Shown here piece after piece: positions 13,922-25,905 of a stretch of DNA of 64,000 nucleotides. Each line of letters starts with the position of its first letter. Within the stretch, counting starts at the first letter, position 1. Position numbers and translations under genes: made by a program. Location: positions 8,199,428 to 8,263,427 of the forward strand of contig NC_090173.1 of the NCBI RefSeq assembly GCF_024679245.1, written 5' to 3'. A model generated the notes under the pieces. The model had not been told where the DNA came from. It did not search any database and worked only from the letters and a program-made list of their open reading frames with translations. Origin of the DNA: Pseudorasbora parva (lineage: Eukaryota > Chordata > Actinopteri > Cypriniformes > Gobionidae).

Positions 13922-14643
13922 TATAAATACGGTAAGTTAAATAAATGTGCTCATATCTATATAATTAGAGTGTTGTATATAAATCAGCTGCACATAGTAG
14001 ATTAAGTTTAGTTTACTGCAGTTAAATAAATGTGACACCGTCTGTGAAACCCCGGCTAAAGTCGCAAAATTTAATTATGAGATTTTGATCGTCAAAGTGC
14101 CATAGCCATAAAAATGACGAAAATAGGTAATTTTTGTTTATTGCTGTAAATCGGTGGCGTTACTTTGTTTTAAAAAGTGGGTGGGATATAAATTGCGTAT
14201 CATATGCACGCGAAAAACTGCGTACTATATGCACGCCAAAGCTCATTTTGACGTATCAGGGTCGCTAAACGAAAAATAAAAGAAGTGGGCAAAACGCTTT
14301 ATCTGTGTAAACCTTGTTTAATGCATCTGAGTGCTGCCGTATCTTCGAATATGAATACGGGTGTAGAGCCAGAAGAACTCACGTGCGATCGCAATGTGAC
14401 AAGATCTGTCTCTGTGCGGTCATCCGAAAGCGCACACATGCACGTCTCAGACCACATCCATTGAGCTCTCTTTCAAGTCTTGCACTTTAACGGACAAACT
14501 CACACAAGAAGTAGCCGATGTCAACATGTCCATCTTGATGAGTATCCAAGCAGACATAGTCTGAATATGCCTTAAGTGAACATACAGTCGAGAAAGCGAT
14601 ACCCCTGGGTCTTAAAGGAGCAGTAGCCTTTACTGCTGTCTGT
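13922..14643. other. Unassigned intergenic stretch
   Basis: No supported gene. It contains short local repeats (TGCGTATCATATGCACGC / TGCGTACTATATGCACGC near 14190-14240). Confidence 0.35.
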
Positions 14644-14990
14644 TTAAAGGGGGGGGGTGAAAGGCTGTTTCATGCATACTGATCTTTTTACACTGTTAAA
14701 GACTTGGATTCCCATACTAAACATGGACAAAGTTTCAAAAACTAATGTTGGACGTTTGATGGAGTATTTCTTTGTCAAAAATACTACTTCCGGTTAGTCA
14801 TAAGTTTCGGTAAGTTTTTTGCGATCATGCGTCCACTTGACGTTAAAGTTTCGGAATTTCCTTGTATGGGCCTTACGGACAATTCTACCGGAAGCGCGTG
14901 AGAGAGAGCGAGGGAGAGAGCGAAAGCAACAGGCTACGCCCATCAAAGCGCTGGCTTGTAGGATGCTGCACAGGTGATGTGCACATAACA

Positions 14991-15241
14991 ATGTCACCAA
15001 AAAAGTGCGTTTTTGGTTGCCAGACCAAGACAGTCCTGCACAGATTCCCAAAACCCCGCGTTAAGGCAACAGTGGATGGAATTTGCTTTTCCGGATTAGC
15101 AACTGAGTTGCGCGAATGTTTATATCTGTTCGCTGCATTTCGGTGCCGACTGTTTCATAAACAAGGCCCAGCTCGACGCCGGATTTTCCCGATCGCCTAA
15201 TGCTGAAGGATGGAGCAGTCCCAACGTTAGAACCGCAGGCT
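14991..15241 (+). pseudogene. THAP zinc-finger exon of the Kolobok element, frameshifted
   Basis: THAP is the DNA-binding zinc module found in Kolobok and P-element transposases. The ATG at 14991 opens 'MSPKKCVFGC', which supplies the first zinc Cys pair, then 'HRFPK'. After about residue 40 the frame is lost. The +1 frame resumes with 'MLKDGAVPTL', the C-terminal AVPT-type motif of THAP domains, near 15205-15235. A donor-like GCTGTGAGTG follows. The open frame stops at 15200 after 69 codons. The exon is therefore real in origin but broken here. Confidence 0.65.
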
Positions 15242-15619
15242 GTGAGTGAGACTGCTTCAAATGTCTGTGTTTATGTGTAACTTTATGTTTGTGTATTGTA
15301 ACAGCACTCCAAACAACAATACACAAAGAGTGGGGAAATATGTTGAACTAAATAAGCGCGCTTCTTCATTCAAATGTGCTACTATTCCGTGTCTTTCTCT
15401 GTAAACACTAACTTAGCCTGCCGTGCAAAACCAGTCCGCTTACTAACGTTACAATTGTCTACACAAACCACGCGTAAACACACACACACACACACGTGCA
15501 CAACTGCACTTCCCACATGTACACCTTCAAAGACAAAAATACGACGATATAATTCAAGTATAAATATGTAAATAACACAAGCCGCTAAGCATATTATATA
15601 GTTAGTGTATAACTTGTAC

Positions 15620-15729
15620 CACATACAGACGTCCTGCTCTAGTCGTTTTTGCTGCTGCTCCTGTTCAACTGCAGCCTCTGGGTCTGATTCCGGATCATAG
15701 ATGTATGGCTGTATCTGATTAAAAGCCAT
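15620..15729 (-). pseudogene. N-terminal exon resembling P2X7-intracellular-domain-like fish proteins
   Basis: The ATG at 15729 reads 'MAFNQIQPYIYDPESDPEA', then a Glu/Gln-rich stretch and 'RLEQDVCMW', to a donor after 110 nt (TGTG|GTACAA; GTAAGT in the second copy). The PY.(Y/F).PE.. opening and acidic run match the start of the P2X7-domain-like ORF at 53474 (PYLSEPEYTDEEL). The Cys-rich core is absent from this element. Assignment rests on that resemblance and on my memory of multicopy fish proteins. Confidence 0.5.
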
Positions 15730-16017
15730 ATTTTTATTTTGAATAAAGTTTTTTTCCCGCTGTTAGGGATGACACAGCTTTACGACGCACTCGACTCAAC
15801 ACAATAGCAGCGGCGTGCACACGTCATTATTTAGCTCCGCTCACACGATACGCCCCCACCCGCTCGGCTTTTTTCGGAAAGACTCGGAACAGCGCATCTT
15901 TCTTATATAATTATAAAAAAAATAAAGACTTTTCGGAGATATGCAGGATGCAATGCTACTCTATAGGTACTCAAGATTGACATGACACTGACTGAAACTG
16001 AGTGTTTCACCCCCCCT

Positions 16018-16151
16018 TTAAGTAAAAGAAGATAAGGAATCACTCACTGCTCTTGATTGAATAGCTTTTGTAAGTTTAATAAGGATTAAAATTTAATTTT
16101 AACACTTAAATATGCAGTAATTTTTCATTTGATTACTTTATTAAATACATT
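16018..16151. other. Short spacer
   Basis: AT-rich sequence between two elements; nothing else seen. Confidence 0.3.
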
Positions 16152-18408
16152 GGTAACACTTTGCGGTAAGGGTACATGAATTATCATGAATTCATGCATT
16201 AATTAATGCATGACTTATGCATTACTACATGCATTAATATCTCATGAATCATCAGGAACTAACAGGAATTCAAAGTCTTTCATTCATGACTTCATGGATG
16301 AACAACGCCTTAATTAAAACATTAACTAAGGTGAGTAAATCATCATACATTATGGTTTATTACACATGATCATGATGTTTTCAGTGTTCACAAAAAACAT
16401 TGATCTAATTCATGCATGTAAGACTACTTTTAGAAACCGGAATTTATGTATGTTTGAATGTATTTATGTAATTAGTGCATATTTTACCTACTATGATGTA
16501 TTGTTGTTGTTGTAGTTGCAATGTAACATGTTAGAATGGACCCCAGGAAGACTAGCTGATTACATAGACTTTCAAGCTATCGGATCCATTAAAATAAAAA
16601 AATAAATGAAAACAATAATAATACTTACTCTAGTTGTGTAATGTAAGTGTGAACTTGTGAAAGTGTTTTATTACTCATGATCTCTGAGTTAAGCATGTTC
16701 ATGTCTTCTTCATAGTAGCCTGCAGGTAAATGGTCAGACCCCAAAACTGGCCACAGGCTCAGCACATAGCACATGAATTCTGTTGCCATTATAATACAGT
16801 AGTCATCATTAACTAAGCATTAGCTTCTCATGACTTCATGTTTGTGGCCCCTCAACTAAAGTGGTGACATGGTCCTTTGAAACAATGATGTGTATTAATG
16901 ATGGCATTGTGAAATGACATGGATATGTTCATGAAAGTTCAAGCCTTTACACACAGTTATCGTAAGCTTTTTCATAGTTTAATGTGAAGTACAGATGAAT
17001 ATTAAAGTAGATAAATTCAAGTTCACGTAAACTCTTCCCTCCCTCTGCTACGGCGTCGCGTTATGACAGTCAACACGATGATAGGCGTGTTGGACATCGG
17101 CTGCGGCTGGATGCATGCGATCGGCGAGAGTAGCCGAGTGCAGTCGGAGAGGAGCTGCAAACGGAGACGTGAAGTCGGACACTTTCTGCTTCCCGTGGTG
17201 ACGCTTGCACTGCGTTTGCAAACTTTATCGCAGCTGAAGTTAAATAAATACAATATTTCTGAAATATCTTTTACTGTCTATGAGGCAGTCGGGGGGACGT
17301 GGAGACATAAAGTCTGATAAAGTCAAGGGGGAAGAATGGGGAGAAGCCCATAGTGAGCCAAAAGCAACGGGAGAAAATATTTAAACAACGTGATTCAGAT
17401 TTCGCTTTCCACAACTACTAGAAGACTCACAGCTGTCAGACAGGAGGCTCACGTCACATCTACGTCCTCAAGCTCAGTCTGAGCCTGCGCAGTTCGCTCA
17501 GCCATCAGGAAGTGAGAGCCCCTAGGTTGACTTCATTATTTCGCCGTTGACGTCAATGGGAACGCTCCGTCCATTTCTTTTACTGTCTATGGCACGTGTG
17601 TGCAATATGACTCCATGTTGCTTCAAGCACATCATTTGCACAGGATACGTGTTAGCGCATGCACGCTTTGTGCTGCTCTGTATTCTGTTGCGCAATAAAA
17701 GATTATCATTTCTTTTTCAGTCCTGTATATAAATATATTTGTTGTAGTTTATTTATTTCTTTTGAATCAACAAAGACACATTACAAAGTCCTATTATGTT
17801 TTAAATTATCAAAAGATTTGACTACACTGAAAAAATGATCTTATTTGGTATTTGTTTCTTGTTTTCAGTCCAAATATAAATGAAAATTAAGTGAGATTGT
17901 GCTTAAAACAAGCAACATGATCTGCCAATGATCATGATCATGATTAATGAAAAACTTTAGTTAATCACATTAGTTTAGGCCTATATAACTTACTGGTCTA
18001 GCCTGTGCATAAGGTAACGTTGATTTTCGAATATTCCTTTAATAATTCACAATGTCTCACTTACATTACACAACTAGAGTAAAGCAAATTAATTAGGCTC
18101 CTTCCGATAAATATAATAAAACATAATTAAAAGTAGTCTTACATGCATGAATTAGATCAATGTTTTTTGTAAACACTGAAAACATCATGATCATGAGTAA
18201 TAAACCATAATGTATGATGATTTACTCACCTTAGTTAATGTTTTAATTAAGGCGTTGTTTATCCATGAAGTCATGAATGAAAGACTTTGAATTCCTGTTA
18301 GTTCCTGATGATTCATGAGATATTAATGCATGTAGTAATGCATAAGTCAAGCATTAGTTAATGCATGAATTCATGATAATTCATGTACCCTTACCGCAAA
18401 GTGTTACC
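16152..18408. mobile_element. Element with ~280-bp terminal inverted repeats
   Basis: 16152-16440 (GGTAACACTTTGCGGTAAGG...) is repeated in reverse complement at about 18130-18408 with few differences. Between them are 1.7 kb without a transposase. The GC-richer part at 17025-17740 may be a nested insertion. The target duplication is unclear. GGTAACACTTT-ended long-TIR elements are common in fish. Superfamily not assigned. Confidence 0.7.
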
Positions 18409-19380
18409 GTAATTATTTGTGCTGCTGCTTGTATTCAAGTTATTTGTTATTTTCTTTATTTTGATTTGACAGTAGTCCTTTTTTTCCATCAACATAGCAA
18501 ATACTGAACCATACAGAAACCGTGAAAACTGTGAAAACCCTGAAAACCCTGAAACTGTGAACCTAAAACCTTGATACAAACGGAATCGTGAGCAATCTGT
18601 ACCGTTAAACAAATTAAATTAATTATTAAACAAATAATTTCAATTAATTGATTTGGTAATTGTTGCTACAATCAAGCTCTTGTACCCCCAATTCGTTTGA
18701 ATGTTTTTGTGCTTTTTGGACATACGCATCATAATAAATAGGCCTGTTTTACAAACCTTTAAGAATTTTCCCATAAATGTGTCATATATCACTGAAAACG
18801 GGAGAATCTCAGCTTTAATGTGGTATATGGCTCATATGCAGGATAATTATAGATCAAATGTGTTGCAGTTTTAAAAATAAGCTTGTGTTTACATTGGAAT
18901 TTCTCAAAAACATGATTTTCTGAGCCCGAAATTCAGCAAATCTTTAACGTAGCCATACTCAGTTAATATTAGAGATATCAAGGTTATATTTTAGCAAAAA
19001 AATGACTTTAGGAGGGTTTTCACAGACGGGGTCACAAATAGACTAAAGTATAATTGGAGTAAAGCCTGCAGAAAATCCAGAGCAGTTGTTTCAACTTATG
19101 TTTTAAGTTAAAACTACAATTATACTTGTTCACTTAACTTTCAGTCTAGTTGAGGACAAAAAAAACTTAAAATGCCTTGTTGTCTGGACAATCGTTATTG
19201 CTACTGATATTGTTTTGTTGAAATAAAATCACAAAAATATTTTTTACAGTGTATATGATTTGAAACGGTTTATTTATAATCTGTATTTTTTGATGAATAT
19301 CAGATTAGTTTTATTTAGGCCTGTGTATGGTTTGGAACATGGCTCTCTTCACTTAAATCCTACACAGCAAACACTCTCCA
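18409..19380. other. Gene-free stretch
   Basis: AT-rich. Short simple repetition (GTGAAAACCCTGAAAACCCTG near 18530). No supported gene. Confidence 0.35.
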
Positions 19381-19395
19381 GTGTGAAATGAACTC

Positions 19396-20694
19396 TTGCC
19401 GTCTTGCCGTCTACTGGTCTCATGTTTCCTTCTCTGGTTGTCTGCTATATTTTTAACCTGTGATACGCTTCGAGTATACGATCGTCAATTTCTTCTAGAC
19501 ATTGGCGACTCTGCTTTTCACTCACTCACATACTCTCATACAACGGATGTGGATTACCCTGTTTTCAAATCGCAAAAGTCACTCAGAGCGATCATCCCGC
19601 ATGACATTCGACGCTGGCCGCTTAACCCTTCACGGAGAAAGCGGAAGAGGAAACGTGGCAGCCGCGGAGGCTACATCGCGAAATGGAGATCGCATTTACA
19701 AGCCGGTTTATTCTCCAATCTGTGCGCGGATGTTTGGAGTCCGCTGGCTGCGGTTTACTGGTGGCTTCATCCTGTTCTCCCCCTTCACCTGAGTCCTGTC
19801 GCTCGGGCTGATCTTCACAGAGGTGGCCTTCGCTCCCGACAGCAAGGAGTTAATTTTGAAAACTTGCGTTCCTTGAGAAGAGAGTCTTCTTCTACTGTAA
19901 CTTTACCTCCGCCTAAGATGGCTTTAATAAACGCCCGCTCTGTGGTGAATAACACCGACATATTGAACGACTTCTACTCATCTCATAACCTGGATTTCAT
20001 GTTCATCACAGAATCCTGGATAAAGGTTGGTGATCTCACACCTTTCTCTGAACTGATCCCAGCGAATTGTACATTTTTTAATTCTCCTCGTCCTAGTGGT
20101 CGTTGGGGTGGGCTAATAACAATCCTAAAAAACTCTCTTTCTGCAAAATGCCGGCTTGTTCCTGTAACAGCCTTCTCCAGTTTTGAACTTCAACTTCTTC
20201 ACCTTGACTGGAATGGCCCTGTCTATTTAGGGGTGGTCTACCGCCCTCCTCACTCCACTAAGGATTTTATACAGCAATTTACTGAACTTATCGTTAATAG
20301 TGCTACAAACTTTGACCCCTCACTGATGGGCGATTTTAATATCCATGTCTGCTGTTTGTCAAATTCCTTGTCACAGGAGTTTGTTTACATGTTAGACGCT
20401 TTAAATTTATCACAGTGGATCAAAAACTCTCAGGCCCACATGTTGGACCTTGTTCTTTCTTATGGGCTTGATGTAACGGAGATAGTGCTCTCTGATTTTC
20501 CACTCTCTGATCATAAGCCTATTTTATTTTCTCCATCCCTTCCGGAGCTCTGTCAAACCACTGTTGCTCCTGTTACATTGTCACAAATCTATTCTACACA
20601 GTTTAGCACAAATTTTGATTTGTGTTTTAATGAACTATGCTCGCACCTGCACTTGGATTACCTTTTGATGATCTGGATGCTGATCAACACCTGA
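19396..20694 (+). pseudogene. LINE ORF2 N-terminus: basic region and AP-type endonuclease
   Basis: The first 170 residues include a basic run (RRKRKRKRGSRG). From 'MALINARSVVNN' onward is an exonuclease/endonuclease/phosphatase domain: 'FITESW', 'VVYRPPHST', 'SLMGDFNIHV' and the terminal 'LSDHKPILF' (SDH motif). The frame ends at 20694, and homology continues in another frame from 20637, so there is a frameshift at about 20640-20690. Confidence 0.8.
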
Positions 20695-22076
20695 GCTTGT
20701 TAAACTCTGCCTGGCTAAAGGTAGCTAATGTGATTGCTTCTTTTAAACCTCATAAGTGCAAACCTAAATCTGCCAGGTGGCAAAACTTAGTCACTCATGA
20801 TCGAAGACAAATCTGCAGAAAGACTGAACGCAAATGGAAACGGGACAGGCTATATGCCTCATTCCTTTTGTTCAAAGACTCTCTAACTTCTTATCAAAAT
20901 GCTGCTAAGTCTGCAAAAGCTGTCTATCTTTCAAATTTAATTGAATCTAATCATTCTAACCCAAAGACCCTGTTTTCTGTCATCCAATCTGTTGTGAATC
21001 CATCCGTTAATACATGTTCTGTTGCTTCTGATGCTCTATGTGAGGATTTCCAAAAATTCTTCATTGATAAAATCACCAATTTAAGACTTACTGTCTGCTC
21101 TAATTTAACTCCTAGCTTGTCGCCTGCTTCTGTTTTCTGGGAGGTTTTTGAACCTATTAACCTCCAGACACTGAAGGACGTGATTGTCAAGATCCAAAAT
21201 TTTTAAAACAAATCTTTGATTCAGTTGGGCCAGGAATGGTCTCTTTTTTTAAGAAGTGTCTCAAAATGGGTTCTGTTCCTGCTAATTTTGGCCACAGTCA
21301 CCCCTCTTCTTAAGAAGCCTTCACTAGATCCATCAGTTCTAAAAAAAAACTTCCGGCCTATCTCTGTCCTGCCTTTCCTGTCTAAATTACTGGAGAAAAT
21401 TGTGCTGGACCAACTCCAACACTTTCTGTCACAAAATGGTATCTATGAGGTCTTCCAGTCCGGTTTTAGATCTGCTCACAGCACTGAGTCCGCCCTTCTG
21501 AGAGTATTCAATGATATTTATCTCTCCACAGACTCTGGAGATACCATGGTTCTTGTTCTTTCAGATCTCTCGGCAGCTTTTGATACCATTGACCATCATA
21601 CTCTTTTATCAAGATTAGAGTCTTGTGTGGGTCTAAAAGCTTCAGTTCTGACATGGTTTCAGTCATACCTGTCTGAAAGGAAGTTTTTAGTTAAGATGGG
21701 TAATTTCTCCAGCACTGTGGCGCCTCTGACCTGTGGTCTTCCTCAGGGCTCTGTTTTAGCTCCATCTCTTTTCTCTCTCTACATGCTACCTCTGGGTGAT
21801 ATTTTAAGGAAACATGGTGTATCATTTTATTTCTATGCGGACGATACACAAATTTATATTCCAATGCAAAGAAACAATTCTACAGCTTTAGAATCTCTGC
21901 TTCTATGCTTAGAGGAGGTACAATCATGGCTAGCCATAAACTTCCTCTTTCTAAATGAAGACAAGACGGAGGTCATTGTATTTGGCCCAAATGAAAACTC
22001 TCAGTGTATAAGCCCTGATTTAAAGAGTCTATCGCCTTTTAAATCCCTAGGAGTGCGGAACCTAGGTGTTCTAGTT
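20637..22076 (+). pseudogene. LINE reverse transcriptase, frame-broken
   Basis: 20637-21206 is the linker between endonuclease and RT. After a stop and a small deletion near 21205, RT continues with 'KNFRPISVLPFLSKLLEKIV', 'FQSGFRSAHSTESALLRV', 'LSDLSAAFDTIDH', 'GLPQGSVLAP' and catalytic 'FYADDTQIY'. A short part (FDSVGPGMVSFF...) is in a different frame at about 21210-21310. The frame enters the hAT at 22077. Confidence 0.8.
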
Positions 22077-22500
22077 CAGTGGTTCTCAAATGGGGGTACG
22101 CGTACCCCTGGGGGTACGTGAAGGCACTCCAGGGGGTACGTGAGATTTTAAAATATTGCCTACATATATTTAAAAAGTAGCATCCATTCAAATATCCTTT
22201 AAAAATAATTATTTCATAAATATGTCTGTGAAATATAAGTATTATAAAATTATTTTTTTATTCAGAAGGCTATTCAATTTTATTATCCTAAAAACCCAGA
22301 ATCTCCCTCATACCAGGATGGTTTGACCCAACCTGTCATTTGTGATTTGTCAATCACTTGGATCAACGATTGTGTGATCAGACGTCCCGTTTCTCGGGGA
22401 CAGTCCTGGTTTTTATTGTTTTGTCCCCGGAAATGTAGCCGTTTTACAGCCCATTCCAAACAACCCGCAGATATATTGGGGAAAAAAAACGTGCAACCAA

Positions 22501-23330
22501 TGTGACGGATTGGGGCCGAGTCTCAGTCAGGTTAGTTTGTTTGTGTATTCTATTTTAATTTAAATCAGTTTTTTTGTTTGCAGTAAGGAAATAAAACTCA
22601 CAACAATATTATTTTGGGTTTAATAGACTTCATTTAAACTTTCGTTTGGAGTTAATTGCGCACACTCTTTAACGAGTAGTTGGAGTTTATTCTTACCCTT
22701 CTTTTGTTTGTCTGTTTTGTTATGGCTGAGTCCCGTGAGCTGGTGCGCCGTCTAAAGGGGTTCGGGTGGAAACACTGGACATACATATATACTGTTCCGG
22801 CCCTTAATCTAGCCGCACCATTCCTGGTTCTGCCTGGGGGGAGGACTCCAAGAACTCTTCCTCTTGTTTTGATATAGGAAGTAAATTCATAAAGTGGAGT
22901 AATGTGACGAAGTGTTATTTAATGTATTTGTTTCCAGGTTTATTTGATGTTTTCATATGTTTGTATTTTGTGTAATGGCCATTATTTGTGTATCTGTTTT
23001 TCCCCCTTTTGTGTTAATTGGTGCTGGCCACCAATGTATAAAGGTATGTCTGGTGTTTGTAAGTGTGAGTGTTGTTCCGTGAGGGAATGGGTCCTGTAGT
23101 CCTTAGACCTCTGTTGTATTTCTTTTTAAAAGCAGATACAGAGACTTATGTTTATTGTATAAGTTTGTTTGTTTGGTTGTTGTTTTTTCTCTTATATTTT
23201 GGTTTAGCTCAGTTAGGTTAACATTTGCTTTGGTTTTTGTAATCCTATTCTGTTGCAATAAACCCCTAAGCGCTAGTATTAGCCTGCTGCCTCCATGTTC
23301 TTTGTGCGTTCACTGGCCACATATATCACA
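22501..23330. repeat. Solo LTR nested in the hAT element
   Basis: Runs from TGTGACGG to ATATCACA (TG...CA with TGTGA/TCACA inverted ends). The 5-bp duplication ACCAA is exact at 22496-22500 and 23331-23335. A TATA-like TGTATAAAGG lies near 23036 and an AATAAA poly(A) signal near 23258. There is no internal region, so it is a solo LTR of about 830 bp. Confidence 0.75.
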
Positions 23331-23639
23331 ACCAACATCATACAGCAGCCGCTGGTTTTAGGAGCAAGAGTTTAGGGATTATTTTCACCAGCAGATGGCG
23401 CTGTGTGCTACGCTGACTCTACTTGGTGGCGTGCGCCGCTAATACTTCATGAAGAACGTCGAGAGCAGACAGAACAGCATTATCGTCAAATATCAAAAGA
23501 AACCTCGTTATCGCTTTCAAGGTAGTAACATACTAACTATTGGCTTTTAATATAAAGTAATATTGTATGTATGTACTTTATAAAAGAGCCTCAAAAAGGT
23601 ACGGATTGATTTGCCCGAAAAGTTCCTTAGTCACAACGC

Positions 23640-24095
23640 AGTGATTACCATACCTCAGAAATATAACTTACAGTACATGTGCAGAATACATATACTTTTA
23701 ATAAATTGACATTGACCTTGACCTTAAAATTAGATAATCGAGTGATTCATTGATTGATGATTAACCATTATTTAAGATAACAAGCACAATCACCAAAGGA
23801 GAAAATCAATAACTGTTCTAATGTTCAGAGTTAATCTGTTGATCATAATATGCTGTTTGTCACCGTTGTTGAGATGCCTACGCTGACTTGTCTGTCTGTA
23901 CCTAAAGTAATGAATTAATAAATCCTTCAAATTATATTGAAATTCTTGAATGCTGTAATCAATACAGTAAATCTAACTCCGAGATTAGACTGTAAATTAG
24001 TTTTGTGAAATTAGCTTTTATCTTTGCTTGTCTGGCTGTTACAACTCAGTTACAGAAGCTGAAATATAACTTACATGTGCAGAATACATATACTT
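23640..24095. repeat. Copied segment bounded by a local duplication
   Basis: The ~360 bases from ATTGACATTGACCTTGACC to TTACAACTCAGTTACAG closely match 25895-26285, which flanks the LINE. On both sides inside the hAT stands the same ~40-base sequence, GAAATATAACTTACA...GTGCAGAATACATATAC. It behaves like an inserted copy with a long target duplication. Confidence 0.6.
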
Positions 24096-24891
24096 TCTAC
24101 CTAAAATAAGCCTAAAATGCAAAATAACAACCAATTAAGGATACTAAGAATTATTTTCAAGCATAAACATAAAACTTTTGAAGTAAAAACTGATTTATAT
24201 AGTATAGCCTAAACTTAAATACAATTATACAATATTACAATATTTTTGAATAGTTTTATTTATCATGTTTGTTTTATTTTTATGTGTTTTTGTTAAGTCG
24301 TGTTACAATATTGTTTTAAACTGCTTATTTACAATGGTTAACAGCTTAACTGTTTTCATTGTTTGTTTTTTAAAATGTTTTTTTTTTATTGTTTTAAATC
24401 CAGACCAAAAACCCTAATAATCAAACTAAATCATAATGATTATTAATGTTAATAATAATATAGGGACTCCACAACAACAAAAACATTAAAATTATTGTCC
24501 CCGTTTTTTAACTAAAATACAACAACAAATTTGAGTGATTTTAGAGATTTTAGTGATATTTTGACCACTGAAATAGGAAATGTCCCAAGTTACCATTTCA
24601 GAATAATGGTCACTGTTTTCACTACATTAGTTTGAATCACTAAATTTAGTAATAAATATATGCAATAAATTTAGTCATGGATTATTATCATCTAAAATGT
24701 TCAAAATAGTTTACATTTTTCAAATGTTTAAATTTTGTATGTGTTTATCTGTTCAAAAGTTTAATAAACCAGACACGGATGGCAGTGCTCTTTTTTTTTT
24801 AACCAAAAATACTTTTCGCTGGTTAGGGGGTACTTGGCTGAAAAAATATTTCACAGGGGGAACGTCACTGAAAAAAGGTTAAGAACCACTG

Positions 24892-25330
24892 TTCTAGTTG
24901 ATCAGCATTTAAAATTTGACAAACAAATTTCGTCCGTAATCAGTTCAAATTTCTACTAGCTTCGTCTACTCTCAAAAATGTACAGGCTTTCTTACACCTA
25001 GAACTCTGGAAATGGCTGTTCACGCTTTTATCACATCTAGGCTTGACTAATGCAATTCTTTATATCGCAGCATTGCAAGCTCTCAAATTGCTCGTTTACA
25101 GTTAATCCAAAATGCTGCGACTAGACTTATTCATAAGTGTAACAAATATGACCATATTTCGCCAGTTCTTACTTTACACTGGCTGCTGGTTCGACAGAGA
25201 ATTGATTTCAAAATTTTAATGTTTGTTTTTAAACTCTGGAATAACCTCCCCTTAGAGATTAGAATGGCTAATACCCTGACAGTTTTTAAGTCTCTGTTAA
25301 AAACTTTCCTGTTTTCTCAAGCTTTTTGAC
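24892..25330 (+). pseudogene. LINE ORF2 C-terminal remnant
   Basis: After the hAT the L2 sequence resumes with the poorly conserved C-terminal region: 'LDYCNSLYRS'-like and 'LQLIQNAATRL' patterns in shifting frames, then 'FKSLLKTFLFSQAF'. Several stops and frameshifts. No open frame over 60 codons. Confidence 0.6.
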
Positions 25331-25905
25331 TACTTTTGACTGTTTTGCACTGGCTGTGGTGTTATGTTATCCCTTAACTTGACACTTTTAATTCATCACT
25401 TCCCCCTTATCATCTGATACTGAGTTTGTTACTCTTTGGATTTTGCTGTATTATGTTGCTGCCTAAATTTGCTCTGCATTTAACTCTCTTGTCCTTTCTT
25501 AGTCTGCTAATGATGCTTTTCTAATTATTATTATTATTATTATTATTATTTGAATTGTTAATGCTATTTGATCCTATTACTGCTTTTTGTCTTTATATTT
25601 AATTTGTATTGCTTTTTCTTCTATGTTACTTTGTTTTTGTTTATTTATTCTTTGGACTTTTATCTGGCTTTTTTATTCAAATAAAAAAAAAATGTTTACT
25701 GTGCTAATTAATTGAGATTTCTTACAGCTCTTACAGCTTGTTGGCCTTGTCTGTTCCGTTGCTTCTATTACTCTCCCCTTTTTTGTAAGTCGCTTTGGAT
25801 AAAAGCGTCTGCTAAATGATTAAATGTAAATGTAAATGTTTTTTGTAAAGCACTTTGGTCAGTCGAGTGGCTGTTGTAAACGTGCTATATAAATAAATTG
25901 ACCCA
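25331..25905 (+). repeat. LINE 3' UTR and tail, plus a second short LINE tail
   Basis: T-rich 3' UTR with an (ATT)n run at 25524-25551, then the L2 tail to 25838. Immediately after, 25838-25905 carries a different LINE-like tail (GTAAAGCACTTTGGT...GTGCTATATAAATAAA), suggesting another 3' end fragment. Confidence 0.55.

Larger units (their letters stand above)
14648..16017. mobile_element. Kolobok-type element, internally deleted (copy 1)
   Basis: It is flanked by TTAA on both sides (14644-14647 and 16018-16021). Terminal repeats are AGGGGGGGGGTGAAA and TTTCACCCCCCCT. TTAA targets and AGGG ends are characteristic of Kolobok transposons, which are known in zebrafish. It carries two first exons pointing at each other: a THAP exon on + and a P2X7-domain-like N-terminal exon on -. 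The rest of both genes is missing, so it is a deletion derivative. The inverted copy at 62954 has the same structure. Confidence 0.7.
22077..24891. mobile_element. hAT element inserted in the L2 LINE
   Basis: Ends CAGTGGTTCTCAAA and AAGAACCACTG. The 8-bp duplication TTCTAGTT is exact at 22069-22076 and 24892-24899. The first bases (GGGGGTACGCGTACCCC) form a palindrome typical of the CAGTGGTTCTCAA hAT family. At 2815 bp it has no intact transposase. It holds a solo LTR (22501-23330) and a copied segment (about 23690-24060). Confidence 0.85.
19381..25838 (+). mobile_element. L2-clade LINE, interrupted by a hAT element
   Basis: Endonuclease, reverse transcriptase and C-terminal region occur in order on the + strand. 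It ends in the fish L2-type 3' tail (GTAAGTCGCTTTGGATAAAAGCG, CTGCTAAATG) and short TAAATG repeats at 25785-25838. The hAT at 22077-24891 splits the RT C-terminal part. Several frameshifts and an internal deletion near 21200 make it dead. Confidence 0.8.

Noticed and set aside
22680..22877. 65-codon ORF with a hydrophobic start
   Set aside because: It lies inside the solo LTR and has no domain.
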